This document shows positions 1 to 10,737 of a stretch of DNA of 64,000 bases, piece by piece. The position numbers were made by a program, and so were the translations under genes. Position 1 is the first letter of the stretch. Each line of letters begins with the position of its first letter. The stretch is from positions 13,921,925 through 13,985,924 of the forward strand of contig NC_085060.1 of NCBI RefSeq assembly GCF_963662255.1. Direction: 5' to 3'. The notes beneath the pieces were generated by a model. That model saw nothing but the letters and a program-made list of their open reading frames with translations, had not been told where the DNA came from and did not search any database. The stretch is from Cinclus cinclus (lineage: Eukaryota; Chordata; Aves; Passeriformes; Cinclidae).

Positions 1-1077
1 ACTGCTGCTGTGATGTCATGGAATGCTCAAATAGATCCCTGGCATTCAGGCATTGGGATCAGCCCGACTACAAGGGATTAAGAAAATTATAATGACATTT
101 TTGCTTCCTGAAAAACACAGTTTTATCCAAAATAAAACCTTAGCAAAAGGGAAAAAATATGAAGATAAAAATAGTCCAATGAATCAGCACAGCAGGAAAA
201 TTCCGAGCTGGTCATGGAATGAGCGTCAGCATTCCCTGTTTGTGAGCTCCTCACTTAAAGTGGGTTTTGTAACAATACTGGAATGAAATACAGTCACTAC
301 GAAAAGTTTCTTTTTAAAAGCTTTTTGCAGCATTGGTGTAAAGCAGAGGCTTCCTGGTGAAATCAAAATCCAAACTCTGGGAGATTTCTGGATCTGTGTG
401 GAGTAGGGAGAATGGCAGCAAGACCAGAAATCCCAGAGAAAAATGGGACTCTTCCTACCTGAGAAGGCAGTGGGTATTAGGCCTGTCCACGTCCTTAATT
501 TCTTGAATTATTCCTGCGTTCCCCTTATTCTTTGGGCAGGTGAGGCAGTGAGGGAGGTTCCTGCTCCTCACAGCACCATGGCAATTGAGCTTTAATTCCT
601 TCCTGGCAAACCCAGCCTGCTCCAGCCACACATCTCCTGGGAATGCTCCTCATCCCAATGGCAAAGCCAGTCCTGAACCTCACACTAACATAAACCCAAG
701 TCTGACACCTGAGATTAAACTCAGTTTACAGATTCTGCCTCCTGTACACGTGCAAAGCTCCCATTCCAAGGGAGCTGCCCTGAGTGCCAGGATGAGCAGG
801 GAATGGAGAAGAGGCAGAAAGTGGAGCTGTTTCGTTGTTCTTCTACAAGACTTTATTGCTCTTTTTCACATGATACTTCTCATTATTTTCTTTTCTCTAG
901 GGGAATGGTTTTCATTGGTTTATGAACTGACCTGGAAAGGGTGAGGATGATCCAGAGGTTTTGGCCTCTCTGACCTGTTGGATGCTGTCGGTGCCTCAGC
1001 TCCCACAGATCCACAGTGTCCAGTCCCATGGAGGCAGGACAGGGAGCAGGGTGGGGGACACAGGAGGCTGTGGGAAG
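1..1077. other. Unique sequence, no gene seen
   Basis: No recognisable exon, repeat family or RNA gene. The open frames here (up to about 119 codons at 585-944) translate to protein I do not recognise and cross AT-rich stretches with no splice-site context. Scattered AATAAA-like hexamers (for example near 131) are expected by chance. Confidence 0.5.
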
Positions 1078-1267
1078 CTTTAATTACCCCAATTGTCCCC
1101 AGCGCCCGAGATCCTAATTGCTAATAAATGTTCCTGCTGAGTAGCTTTTATTTTTCCAGGGCGATGGAATAACAGGGAAAATATGTGAAAGTCCCTGGAT
1201 TTCTAGAGTGTGTTTTTCTTTCATTTATATTTCCCTAATTATGCTGTCATGGGCTGCTGAAAATTGG
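1078..1267. other. AT-rich island, possible conserved non-coding element
   Basis: The stretch is richer in A and T than its flanks. It carries a run of homeodomain-type TAAT/ATTA cores (TTTAATTACCCC, CCTAATTGCTAATAAATG, CCCTAATTATGCTG) with little simple repetition. That texture is common in conserved vertebrate enhancers, but conservation cannot be judged from one sequence. Confidence 0.25.
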
Positions 1268-1569
1268 ACACCCCTCCCCTCTCTTTCCCAAAAATGACCA
1301 AATAAACAGAGAGGAGACAACCTAGCTGGGATAAAGGAGAGGTAGAAGGGGTGGCTCTGTATCCCACTGCAGCTCTGTGGGGCATCCAGCCCCAGAGTTC
1401 ACAGCTGCTGCCTCTGCCCTAGAATGCTGGGATCATGGAATCACCGTGGTGATGTGGGCTGTCATTCCCAGCTGGGGTCTTCCACCTGGTGCAGGTGCTC
1501 TGGGACATGCAGGGGGTCTGGAAAGAGGGATGTGGATGAGGTGAAGCTCAGGTGAAGTAGCAAGCTAGT

Positions 1570-1805
1570 CCTCTCCCTCTCCTCTCCCTCTCCTCTCCCT
1601 CTCCTCTCCCTCTCCTCTCCCTCTCCTCTCCCTCTCCTCTCCCTCTCCTCTCCCTCTCCTCTCCCTCTCCTCTCCTCTCCTCTCCTCTCCTCTCCTCTCC
1701 TCTCCTCTCCTCTCCTCTCCTCTCCTCTCCTCTCCTCTCCTCTCCTCTCCTCTCCTCTCCTCTCCTCTCCTCTCCTCTCCTCTCCTCTCCTCTCCTCTCC
1801 CTCTT
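1570..1805. repeat. Pyrimidine satellite: 11-bp unit then 5-bp unit
   Basis: Pure C/T tract of about 235 bp on the + strand. The left part (about 1571-1669) is nine nearly perfect copies of CTCTCCCTCTC. The right part (about 1670-1800) switches abruptly to roughly 26 copies of TCTCC. The 11-mer is the 5-mer doubled with one extra C, so the two arrays share an origin and probably grew by slippage. The strand asymmetry could allow triplex (H-DNA) formation. Confidence 0.95.
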
Positions 1806-2603
1806 TCCTTTTTCCTAACCTTGCCTTATCCTAGATCTCTTCCCTTGCCTTTTCTCTCACCTCTTCTCTCTCCTCTCCCCTCTCCTTTAGGACCCACTCT
1901 TGCCATGGAAAAGCACTTCCCACTCCAATCCTGGGGTACTGTCAGCACACCCCGAGCTGTTCCGCACATTTTAAATAACATTTCACTGAGCTGAGTGTGT
2001 GGTACAGAAACCACAAGTGTGAGGATCCCACAGTCCATAAATATAAAGGAGTGTACAGAGAGAGAGGAGACTGCAGAGGGGGAGCACAACCAGCAGTGGG
2101 ATCACACCTCAAATCCAGGATTGCAATCCATGTAAACCACAAAGTGCAAAGGAGGTACCATAAACACAAGTCAGGCAGCACAGAGCTCTGGGAAGCCTTT
2201 TCCAGGTTTTGGTGTTGCCAGGAGCTGAGGCAGAAGATGGGTTTAGGTCTCCTAAACTCCTGGCTCTTTTTCCCACGTGCAGAAGGCCTGGCACTGGATT
2301 GGGTTACTAAAGCATTCCAGCCCCATTCCCACTCACAGAAATCTCTGCTTCCCTGAAAAATTTAAACTACTTCATTTTATTTCTCCTCTTCCCTTTCCCC
2401 TCCCCTGGCTGGGCTCTGCCATGGGCCAAGTGGGTTTGTAGCCCATTAGCCAAGGTGCTGAGGGTACAGAAGCAAATTCACAAGGCAAATTCCACCTAAG
2501 GAACCAGGATTGATGGTGTCAGGAACCTCCCAGGGTTCCTGGACCTCTGCAGTGTTCAGGACAGGGTGACAGAACCACAACCTGCAGCCATTCAGGGGAC
2601 CCT
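1806..2603. other. Unique sequence, no gene seen
   Basis: Starts with degenerate C/T-rich sequence (1806-1890) that is decayed margin of the adjacent satellite. The rest is ordinary mixed sequence with no recognised element. Confidence 0.5.
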
Positions 2604-2785
2604 GTGACACCCTATGGCACAGGTTCCCGAAGGAAGCTGTGGCTGCCTCATCCCTGGAAAAGTCCAAGGCCAGGCTGGAAAGAGCTTGGAGCAACCAGGG
2701 ACTGTGGAATATATCCCTGCCCATGGCAGGAGTGCGACTGGATGGGATTTAAGATCACTTTCAACCCAAACCATTCCATGATATT
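2604..2785 (+). mobile_element. CR1 LINE 3' fragment, group 1, sense
   Basis: Blocks A to G can be followed in order: a worn A (GGCACAGG), B, C with one extra A, D as GGAGCAACCAGGGACTGTGG, E as ATCCCTGCCCATGGCAGG, and G ending near CCATGATATTCAGG. Only the last 180 bp of the several-kb element remain, the usual result of aborted reverse transcription. Many substitutions suggest an old, inactive copy with no coding capacity. Confidence 0.9.
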
Positions 2786-3432
2786 CAGGCCCAAACAACT
2801 TCTGTGACCTCATTCCCTCTCCTTTCCCTCCACCTCTCCCATCCTCTCCCCTGAGTCCTCCACTGTGCTCTCTGGGAAGGTGCTGTGCAGATTTTCCTGC
2901 AGAGCTATTAAGTTCTTGCAGCTTCCCTGTGGATCCTATTAGCCAAAGAATTTGCTCCTTTTCCAGAGCTCTTTTTTATTCTTTTAAATGAAAACACTTC
3001 AAAATATGTCTATGTACACCTTGGCTTGGAGATGGAATTTCAGAGCTGAGGCCATGCATGCACATTTCTGCCTCTTTCTACCTCAAACATTTTCTTATAT
3101 CCACAAATGTATGAAAAACCCATTAGAGAATTGGATTCCCTCAGTGCACTGGGTTCCCTGAGCAGGCTGCAGCCCTTTCCCAGCTCCAGTAATCTGGGTT
3201 CCTGCTGATCCTGCAATTTTTCCTCTGTCCTGGGACTTATGCAGCCCTGCCTGGCACTGCTCCTTCCCCAGCTGAGGGGCCAAACACACCAGGATTGAAA
3301 GCATGGACAGATTTATTTCCATGGCCCCAAGCTCAGCCTGCTTGGGGGCCCTCAGCGAGGTTGGAGGAGCTCCATATGGATCCTGACAACCTCCCATCAT
3401 GTGCCCAGTGCTGTGATCCAGTCCATCCCATC
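2786..3432. other. Unique sequence between two CR1 copies
   Basis: No gene or repeat recognised. The interval separates a sense and an antisense CR1 fragment, which are independent insertions. Confidence 0.5.
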
Positions 3433-3741
3433 ATCATAGGATCCCAGGATGCTTTGGGATGGACCTTAAATCTCATCTCATTCCACCTCTGTCATGGGCA
3501 GAGACACCTTCCACTATCCCAGGTTGCCCCAAACCCCATCCAGCTTGGCCTTGGACACTTCCAGGGATCCAGGGACCCAGCCACAGCTTCTCTGGAAAAC
3601 TAGTGCCAAGGCCTCCCTACCCTCACAGGGCAGAATTCCTTCCCAAAATCCCATCTAACCCTTCCCTCTGGCATTGGGAAGCTCCTACAACCTCCTGTCC
3701 CCTCCTATAACCCCCATGCCATTACACCATCTCTCTCCATC
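3433..3741 (-). mobile_element. CR1 LINE 3' fragment, group 1, antisense
   Basis: Reading + strand, it opens with the complement of the tail (CATCATAGGATCCCAGGATG). It continues through complements of F, E (TGTCATGGGCAGAGACACC), D, C (TTGGACACTTCCAGGG), B and A, then CTCACAGGGCAGAATTCC and a degenerate upstream part with CTCCTGTCCCCTCC. At about 310 bp it is the longest copy in the window. Confidence 0.92.
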
Positions 3742-4111
3742 CCAGGTCCTTCCTCCCAACACAGCCCATGGGTGTCCCCATCCCTGGTGTCCCCTCTCCT
3801 CCTCCTCCCTTCCCGCACTCCCGATGGATGGGGCTGTGCCTGCAGGCTGCCTGCTGCCGCCTGTCCCCAGCACTAAAGCCCTGCCTGTGGTGCCTCACAA
3901 AGCTCCCTTTGAGCCCCGAGTGGCGGCGGGGGGAGGCCCTCGTGGCTGGGGCTGGCAAGTGGCTGCAGAAGGACTTTGTGAGAGGCACCGGCGGTGCCAG
4001 GAATCTCATTAGAGCCCCTGAGTGACGGCCGTGCAAGGATGGTCCCCAAAGAGCCACCCAGACAGCGCAGGCTTGGAGCTGAGGGAGGCTGCAGGAGACC
4101 TCGGCAGCACT
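3742..4111. other. GC-rich unique sequence, no gene supported
   Basis: A GC-rich stretch with a modest local rise in CpG between about 3810 and 4060. Open frames run in both directions (the longest is 260 codons, minus strand, 3722-4504), but that frame crosses the neighbouring tandem repeat and its translation is proline/serine-rich and repetitive. I do not support a gene. Confidence 0.4.
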
Positions 4112-4163
4112 CAGCTTCCCAAAATCCCAGCTTCCCAAAATCCCAGCTTCCCAGAATCCCAAA
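4112..4163. repeat. 16-bp tandem repeat, three copies
   Basis: Three consecutive copies of CAGCTTCCCAAAATCC; the third has one change (CCAGAATCC). The array is recent enough to be nearly perfect. Confidence 0.9.
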
Positions 4164-4844
4164 CCTCTCAAGGCAGGAGCCCATTCCCAGGTTTTGTGCG
4201 GGTTGGGAGAGCTGAGCCAAGGCAGAGCCCAGCTCATGCCTAACACTCCCTCAGTCTCTTCTTGATTGAAGGAATTTCCACCCGGCCAAGCGCTGGAGTG
4301 TGGAATTACTCCCCCAGCCTGACTGGGTCCACTAAGGGTTAATGTCGGGGGCAGGCAGAGAATCCATCTCCATTTCAGTGCTTCGTTAAGAGTTTTGTGG
4401 TGAAACAAAGCAAACCCATCCAAGTTTGGTGACAATTTTCCCACAGTCATCCGCGGCTCTGATTCATTTTCAGCCCCAGATTGGAGTGGTAATGGCCCGA
4501 CCACAGAACATTTCCTGGGGATTAATCACGGCTGGGAAAGGGCTGCAGCTCCGAACTGCTCTCCAGGTGCCCCCAGATTGTCCTTCTGTGTCAGGAATTA
4601 GCGGCGGCTGAGGTCACTCCCGCTCTGCCGCCGCTGGTTCAATTATAACCCAGTTCCTGCTAATTCCCAGCAGGTTCAGGCACCAGCATGCCGGGAGCCA
4701 TCAGCAAAGCCCGGCTCCTGCCCTGCCATTCCCGGCCAGCTGCTGCTTCCAGGGCATTGGCAGGCATGGAGATCTCTGGGGAACCTCTTAGGTGCTTCCC
4801 TGTGGCTCCTCTCTTTGTGCTTTGTGGCACCTGTGCCATCAGGT
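4164..4844. other. Unique sequence with scattered CpG, no gene seen
   Basis: About 4440 to 4740 shows more CpG than the surroundings (GCGGCGG, CCGCCGCTGG) and several ATTA cores. No exon or repeat family is recognised. Confidence 0.4.
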
Positions 4845-4882
4845 GATGGATGGATGGATGGATGGATGGATGGATGGATGGA
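4845..4882. repeat. (GATG)n microsatellite
   Basis: About nine and a half uninterrupted copies of a GATG tetramer. Perfect arrays of this length are usually length-polymorphic in populations. Confidence 0.97.
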
Positions 4883-7143
4883 CGAGACTTCTTTCTTCCC
4901 AAAGCCTGCAGAACATCCCCAGGTTTCAGACACCCCACTTTCCTTCCAAGGAGTGAGTCAAGCCTGGAAAAGTAAATCCCACAACATCATTCAAACAAAA
5001 GCCTTTTTTTTTCCATGCACAACCAAGAAATTCCTGGTCAGAGCCAGCATAAGAAGGGCTGACTCCAAGGGATGATCATGCTGGATGTGGGGGCCTGTTT
5101 TTCAGGAAAATATTGACCCAGGTTCCATCCAGTTCCTATGAGCAACCTCTGGCACAGGAGCTGCCCATCACTCCTGGGATGGGAGCCCATCCATGTGGGG
5201 CCCCTTGCTGGGCACTGCAGCCACCTCCCAGGGTCATGCTCCGAGGCCATGGGGAAGGGACAAGTTCTCCACTCCACCTTTTCTGCCTCCAACTGCATGC
5301 AATGGGGAAAATATCCCAGGAAATGGACCCCACAAGGTGATCCTGAGATACTTTGGACTCCTTTTAGACACACAAATGGCGGGAGGAAAAGAGAATTTGT
5401 GCCTGTCCCAGCTGAGCGCCAGCACTGGTGTTGGTACCAACAACAGCACCAGGGAAAACACCTGAATCAGCACCAGAACCAACAGCAGCTCCAGCTCTGC
5501 TCCAGGGCACAGCTGGTTCTGGCTGTGGGTGCCACTGCTGTCCCCATCCCCCTGCCACATGTCTGCCACTGGCTGCTTGGTGCAGCCACGCTTCCTAGCC
5601 CGGCTCTGCCAAGGAGCTGGAGAAGGGGGAGCCAGCACATCCCCCCTTCCCCAGCCTCCAGCTCTGCCTGGACACTGCTGCTGCACAGCAAGGAGGTTTT
5701 TGGCTATAATCACTATTTGCTGCCTTGTTTTGTACAAGAATTAAACACCTGCCTTTTGAAGGCTCCTTCTCATTGCTAGGAACATTCCCCAGTGCTGTGT
5801 CCTCCTTTAATTTCCTCTGGCAGTGCTGCCTCCCATCACCCTTCCCATTTCCACGGCATCACAGCACACCCGTACCTGCATCCACCTCTTGTGCTGGGGC
5901 TTTGAAGTTGAAATTCCATCTCCCTGCATGATCAAATCTTTGATTTCTGATTAAAGCTGTCAAAGAAACAGTTTCCTGCCTGCTGAAAATTCAGATTTCA
6001 AATAAAATAAAAAGACAAAATCTGCATTGGGCTAAAACATAAAAATACATTTTCCATGGAGCTAAGAAAGGAAAACAGCGTCAGCACAGGTTGGTCCCAG
6101 CGTTTTATCTCGGCTGCAGCCTTTGCTTTCCCTCCTTCCACTTCTTTTGTTATGATTGGCATATTTTTGGAAATATGAGCCCGTGTTAAGTGAGAAGACA
6201 AGGAAATTTTCACTTTCGGAGCAGCAAAACAAAATCTTCCTGAAAAAATATATGGGCAGGCTTGTTTTTTTTTTTTTCCTTTCCTCTCAACATTTGGAAC
6301 TGAAATTGTCCCATCAAAACCTATCCTAAGGAATGAGAGAGTAAATAAATAATGTTCCTGGTTTGATCAAGCAAGAACAAGAATGATTATTGAATTCCCA
6401 GATAACAGCCCATCCCCTGGCATCTCCCTGATGGACACGTCTGCAGACATTCCCCTCCTGCTTGGCACATCCTTCCCAGCACAAAAAATGGGCCCAAAAT
6501 GGAAAGGGGGAAAAAGCCAAATTCAAAAATCCAGCTGGGAGTTTAAACAAGAGGCCTGACACTGTCAGCACAGCCTAGGTGGGAAAAATTGCTCTTTTCC
6601 ATGGCATGGAATGTGTTCCTCCATCAGGAGGCTGCACACACATGGGAAGTGAATGTGTAGATGAGGGAAGTGCTTGGATAACAGATCCTGCTGTGCCAGG
6701 GAGGGTCTGGATTGGAAAGGATGAGGGATCCAGAGCTGGGATTTTATGGATTGTTGCTTCCCATGTCTTAAATCTCTGGTGTGGGAGCAACCAGTCCAGG
6801 CAGCCCTGGTATGAGAATGAAGAGGATGAGTCCAAGGATTTGAGGGATAAGTGCTTCTCAGGGGGGTCAAAAACAGGGGGATGATGCCTGGCACAGGCAG
6901 CTGTGGGAGTTATGGTGTGGGGATGGGTGGCAGTGCTGGGTCTGTGAGCAGAGGGGCTGTCACTGCTCTCTCAGGACATTCTGCTGTCCCCCCACTGTCC
7001 TGGGTCACAGGGACAGCCTGGCAAAGCCATTCCTCTGTCCCCTGCAGCCACCGGGATTGAGCAGGGGGAGGAAAGCAAAGGAAAACCCAAAGGCATCCAG
7101 ACACTCGAGATCTGGGGGTGAGGTGGGTAAGGAATCCTCTCCC
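4883..7143. other. Unique sequence, no gene seen
   Basis: More than 2 kb with no recognised exon, RNA or interspersed repeat. It includes a CAG/CCA-rich stretch (about 5420-5520), an AT-rich segment (about 5930-6350) and short T runs near 6266. A 213-codon open frame at 5138-5779 is glutamine- and histidine-rich in its middle, matching the CAG-rich DNA, and resembles nothing I know. Confidence 0.5.
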
Positions 7144-7332
7144 AGTCTCTGTGGGTAGAACTGGAACACAAACCTTTCCTCCAGCCTTTGGGAGTAGAAC
7201 TCTCAGACAAACCAAATCTTTGGGAAGAGAAATAGGAGAAAAACCCTTTCTCCAATCTTTGGGTGTAAAGCTGGGAGACAAACCCCCTTTTCCAGTCTTT
7301 GGGAGTAGATTTAGGACACAAACCCTTTCCCT
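7144..7332. repeat. 39-bp minisatellite, five diverged copies
   Basis: Five head-to-tail units start at 7144, 7183, 7216, 7255 and 7294. Four are exactly 39 bp and the second is 33 bp, having lost six bases near its end. The shared core reads CTTTGGGAGTAGA, then about eight variable bases, then ACAAACCCTTT. Because 39 is a multiple of three, the minus-strand translation also repeats every 13 residues (KDW-RGF-like), but there is no sign it is expressed. Confidence 0.92.
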
Positions 7333-9175
7333 ACCCTTGGCACCCTCCCCACTCCCCCAGTCCCCACCAGGCTCCATGGCCCAGGTGCCCACGGGGCTGT
7401 GTTCCCAACTCCTGGGTTTAATCTCCACATTTATGGGCCATGTGCATTTATTTAACAGGTCTGGCCTGAGCAGCAGCGTGTGCCAAGAAGGAACAATCAT
7501 CCCTCATTTCCCAGCTGTGACATCATCAGCTCATATTTCACGGATATGATGTCACTGCTGCGCAATAGGACTCGGGATTTTCAAAAGGTTTTTATTAATG
7601 CTGAGGCTTTTTTGGGTAGTTTTTTTTTTTTTTTTCCTCTGGTCTGGCCAGAACATCTGCAGCTGGGAAACTTCAGAGTCCGGAATATTCACGAGCTGGA
7701 GCAGACAGAATTCTAACCCACAGGACTTCTGTGAGTGAAGGAGGACAGATAATGATGTGGGGATCCAGGAGTCACAACAAGCTGTGGAAAACCAAAGAGC
7801 AGCAGGAAAAGGGGTGAGGCAGGAGGGGTGGGGGGCTGGGGACGTGTCCTCACCCTCCATGAGCAGGTTGGGGACACCAAGCTGGGGAGGGGATATCACA
7901 AAGCCACACCTGGGATGGTGGCAGAGGATGAGTGACACTTCCAGAGTAGGGAGAGGTCCATTCCCTCCAAAAAAAGGATTTTTGACAGCATCACAGAAGC
8001 CCTGGGACGCTAGGAAGGAAGGAGGGGAGAGGAATCTGGGGGAGAGGGTCTGCTGGAGAGGCAGCACAAACTGGGAACAGGGGATGGAAGCCTTGGGAAT
8101 GTGCAGCTGGAATTGGGGGGTGGGACAGAAGCTTTGAGAAGGTGCAGCAGGCTGGACAGGGCTGTGTGTCCAATGTTGCTCTGCAGGACTGGGAAGCAGC
8201 CCCTGTGGCAGCTGGCTGTGGGATGAGCATCCCTTTGGATGCTTGGCACCCTCCCAGGATCCCATCCATCATCCTGCATCTCACACGGCCTCAGGTGCCT
8301 CCATCCCACTGGACTCCCCCTCCGTGAAAGCTGTGGGACACCTGGAGCTGGAACAAGGTGCTAAAAGGACTGGGGTGACCATTCTTAATTAATCCATCCC
8401 AGCTGCATCCCTTTGGGGTCCCCTTCCCAGCAGTCCTCATGCAAGAGAGCACAAGAATTCCCAGACAATGGAAATGCTTTTTCCATGAGCCTTCACAGCA
8501 GAAGCCGGAATGTCAAACACGGCTGTCAGGAGAATCCCATGGAACTGATGTCACCATGCTCCAAGCAGTGGGTCCCCTGTCTTGTGCCAATCCCAAATGT
8601 CATTCCCTGGTTCTGAATGAGGAATGGCCTAGAAATGGCAGGAATTCTACTGCTCGGTTCTGCCTTGCCAGGCTTGTTGTAACCCATTTTTCCGGCTGCA
8701 CCATCGGACTGCAAGCTTTTATAAATCCCTCAGGAGCTCCTTGTGAGCCCAGAGCCTCTTCCGAGGGAGCCCAGGCAGCTGTGGTGGCTGCACAGAGGAG
8801 AGAAAGGTTAGAGAATGAAGCCTGACAAGCTGATGAGATAAACTGGTCAGATCAAAGGCTGACAGCAATAATTGTACACGGCGTTGCTGTGCAAAGCTAA
8901 TTTAGACACAGATGAGCCCATGACAGACTCACTGGAGGGTGGCAGATGAGCAGGGAATGGAGAGCACTTCATTTATCCTCCCTGCAAGTGGGGCGAGCGC
9001 CGGGAGCAGGTGACTGTGGCAGCTTCTCCCTCACTCTCTCCCCTTCCAAGTTATCAAACTTTATCTGGTTCCTTTGCTGCAAATTAGTGAGGAAGGACAG
9101 AGGGAAAAGCACTGAATTCATCAAGGCTCCTCCTTGTTTCCCAGCTCACAAGGGAGAAGTCAGGATGATTTACTG
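7333..9175. other. Unique sequence, no gene seen
   Basis: Contains a 17-base T run (about 7620-7636) and a purine-rich stretch (about 7800-8120). An AT-rich patch near 8640-8920 has CAATAATTGTACACGG and AGCTAATTTAGAC, a weak candidate regulatory island. A 237-codon minus-strand frame (7552-8265) includes the poly-T as lysines and is not credible as a gene. Confidence 0.5.
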
Positions 9176-9376
9176 GGAGGGTGGGGAGATGCTGGAACAG
9201 ACTCTCCAGAGAAGCTGTGGCTGCCTCATCCCTAGAATTGTTCAAGGTTGGATGGGGCTTGGAGCAACCTGGGATGGTGGAAGGTGTCCCTGCCCTTGGC
9301 AGCGGGTGGCACTGGACAAGCTTTAAGGTAGTTTCCAATCCAAACCGCGCTGGAATTCTGGGATTCTGTGGTTCTG
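9176..9376 (+). mobile_element. CR1 LINE 3' fragment, group 1, sense
   Basis: Blocks A to G in order: GGGTGGGGAGATGCTGG, B intact, a damaged C (CTAGAATTGTTCAAGG), D with GATGGTGG, E as CCTGCCCTTGGCAG, then F and three tail repeats (AATTCTGGGATTCTGTGGTTCTG). The intact tail repeats mark the true 3' end. Confidence 0.93.
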
Positions 9377-9644
9377 CGAAACAGAGCCTTGATTTTCTCC
9401 TGCAAAGCCCGGCAAAGCACCACATTTTCACACCATGTGGGGTTTTTTCTATTCTTATAAATCAAACCGGAGCCATCATTTCTCCCGCTTTATTTTTTTT
9501 TTTTCCAGCTCGCTCACATCACTAGGAATTGGAGGAGTTTCTTCTTCTGGGGGTGTTCAGGCTTGTCTGTGCTTTGGGTCTCTGCAAAGAAATCCTCTCC
9601 TGGTCTCTCCATCACCTTCCCTCTGCTCTCTGCATCCCTGGCAG

Positions 9645-9893
9645 GAACTAATCCCTGGAGATGCAAACCCCGTGTCCTACATCCAACGCCTGCACCAGGA
9701 CAGGTCCCCCGGCACAGAGAGGTCCCTGTACCTGCCCGAGCACCTCTGTCCTGGAGATCCTGCTGTCTCCAGCCCTCGTGAAGCTCTCGCTCCAGGCTGG
9801 GAAGCAGCGGCACGCAGGCACCAGCATGGGCCGGCAGACGAGGGAGTAACTGAAGGGAAAAGAATTCTCACTTCATATTTTATGCAAAACTGA
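9645..9893 (+). other. Exon-like open frame after an acceptor-like site
   Basis: A pyrimidine-rich run (about 9603-9640) is followed by GCAG at 9641-9644. From 9645 an 82-codon frame runs to a TGA at 9891-9893 (begins ELIPGDANPVSYIQRL). This is what a terminal coding exon would look like, but I recognise no protein family and a second frame is also open (9661-9849). Chance is the more likely explanation, since pyrimidine-AG sites are common in this DNA. Confidence 0.15.
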
Positions 9894-9911
9894 CACTTTC
9901 AGCCCAAGAAG

Positions 9912-10360
9912 AAACGCTGTGCCCACCCCTCCCGCTCAGCACAGGCAGGATCCATCCCGCAGGGAGCGGCCAGTGGTCCCTGATGCCATCCCGTGCCATG
10001 GGCGAGCTCCGGCCGGGGAGAACCGCTCGCCCCTGCCCTGCTCCCGTGCCCAGCCCGGCTGGCTGTGCTGCAGCTGCCAGAACAATGGGAGCAATCCCAA
10101 TAACCCCCCTTTCCCGGGAATACTGCGGGCTCTGGCAGATCCTTCGCACACAATTAGCATTTCTCGTCAGGCGGGGGAGCACAGATTGCTCGCGCTGCGC
10201 AGTGTTTTGCACAACAGACTGAACCCAATATGGCCCTGCCTGGACCCGCAGCTAAAAGTGACTTCCCAGCAGGACAGACCCAGCACGGCTCCTCCCGACC
10301 CCTCCCGAGCACGGCCCCAAACTCACCCAAGGGCTGAGTGGAGGGGGAACGCTGCCCCGA
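9912..10360. other. CpG-rich patch
   Basis: About 27 CpG by hand count in 450 bp, dense around 9950-10065 (GGGCGAGCTCCGGCCGGGG) and 10170-10370, against marked CpG scarcity in most of the window. It lies just after the exon-like frame and just before a CR1 copy. It could be an unmethylated regulatory patch. No TATA box or transcript evidence is visible. Confidence 0.35.
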
Positions 10361-10480
10361 CTTTGATTAGTAGCAAGGACTCACCCTTTCCTTGCTCAAG
10401 GAAAAAAAGAGGTGGATATCGGTGGGTCCAGGCTCGGAAGAACGGTTGGGTCTTACAGGGAGCTCAGGGGTCAGGGACAC

Positions 10481-10737
10481 ACAGAGCTGTAGGGTGGTTA
10501 GGGTTGGAAGGGACTGTAAATCCCATCAAATCCCACCCCTTGCCACGGGCAGGGACACCTTCCACTAGCCCAGGTTGTTCCAAGCTCCATCCAACCTGAC
10601 CTTGGACAATTCCAGGGATCCAGGGGCAGCCACAACTTCTCTGGACAGTCTGTACCAGCACCTCCCCACCCTCACAGGGAAGAATTCCTTTCTAACATCC
10701 CATCCAAATCTCTCCTCCTTTAGTTTCAATCCACCCC
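10481..10737 (-). mobile_element. CR1 LINE 3' fragment, group 1, antisense
   Basis: Opens with the complemented tail (CACAGAGCTGTAGGGTGG), then complements of F, E (CACGGGCAGGGACACC), D, C, B (CAGCCACAACTTCTC) and A. It ends near AGTTTCAATCC, which corresponds to the upstream GGCTTTAAACTG segment of other copies. Confidence 0.93.

Noticed and set aside
3722..4504. 260-codon minus-strand open frame
   Set aside because: It crosses a tandem repeat, has a proline/serine-rich repetitive translation and no recognisable domain; the opposite strand is also open.
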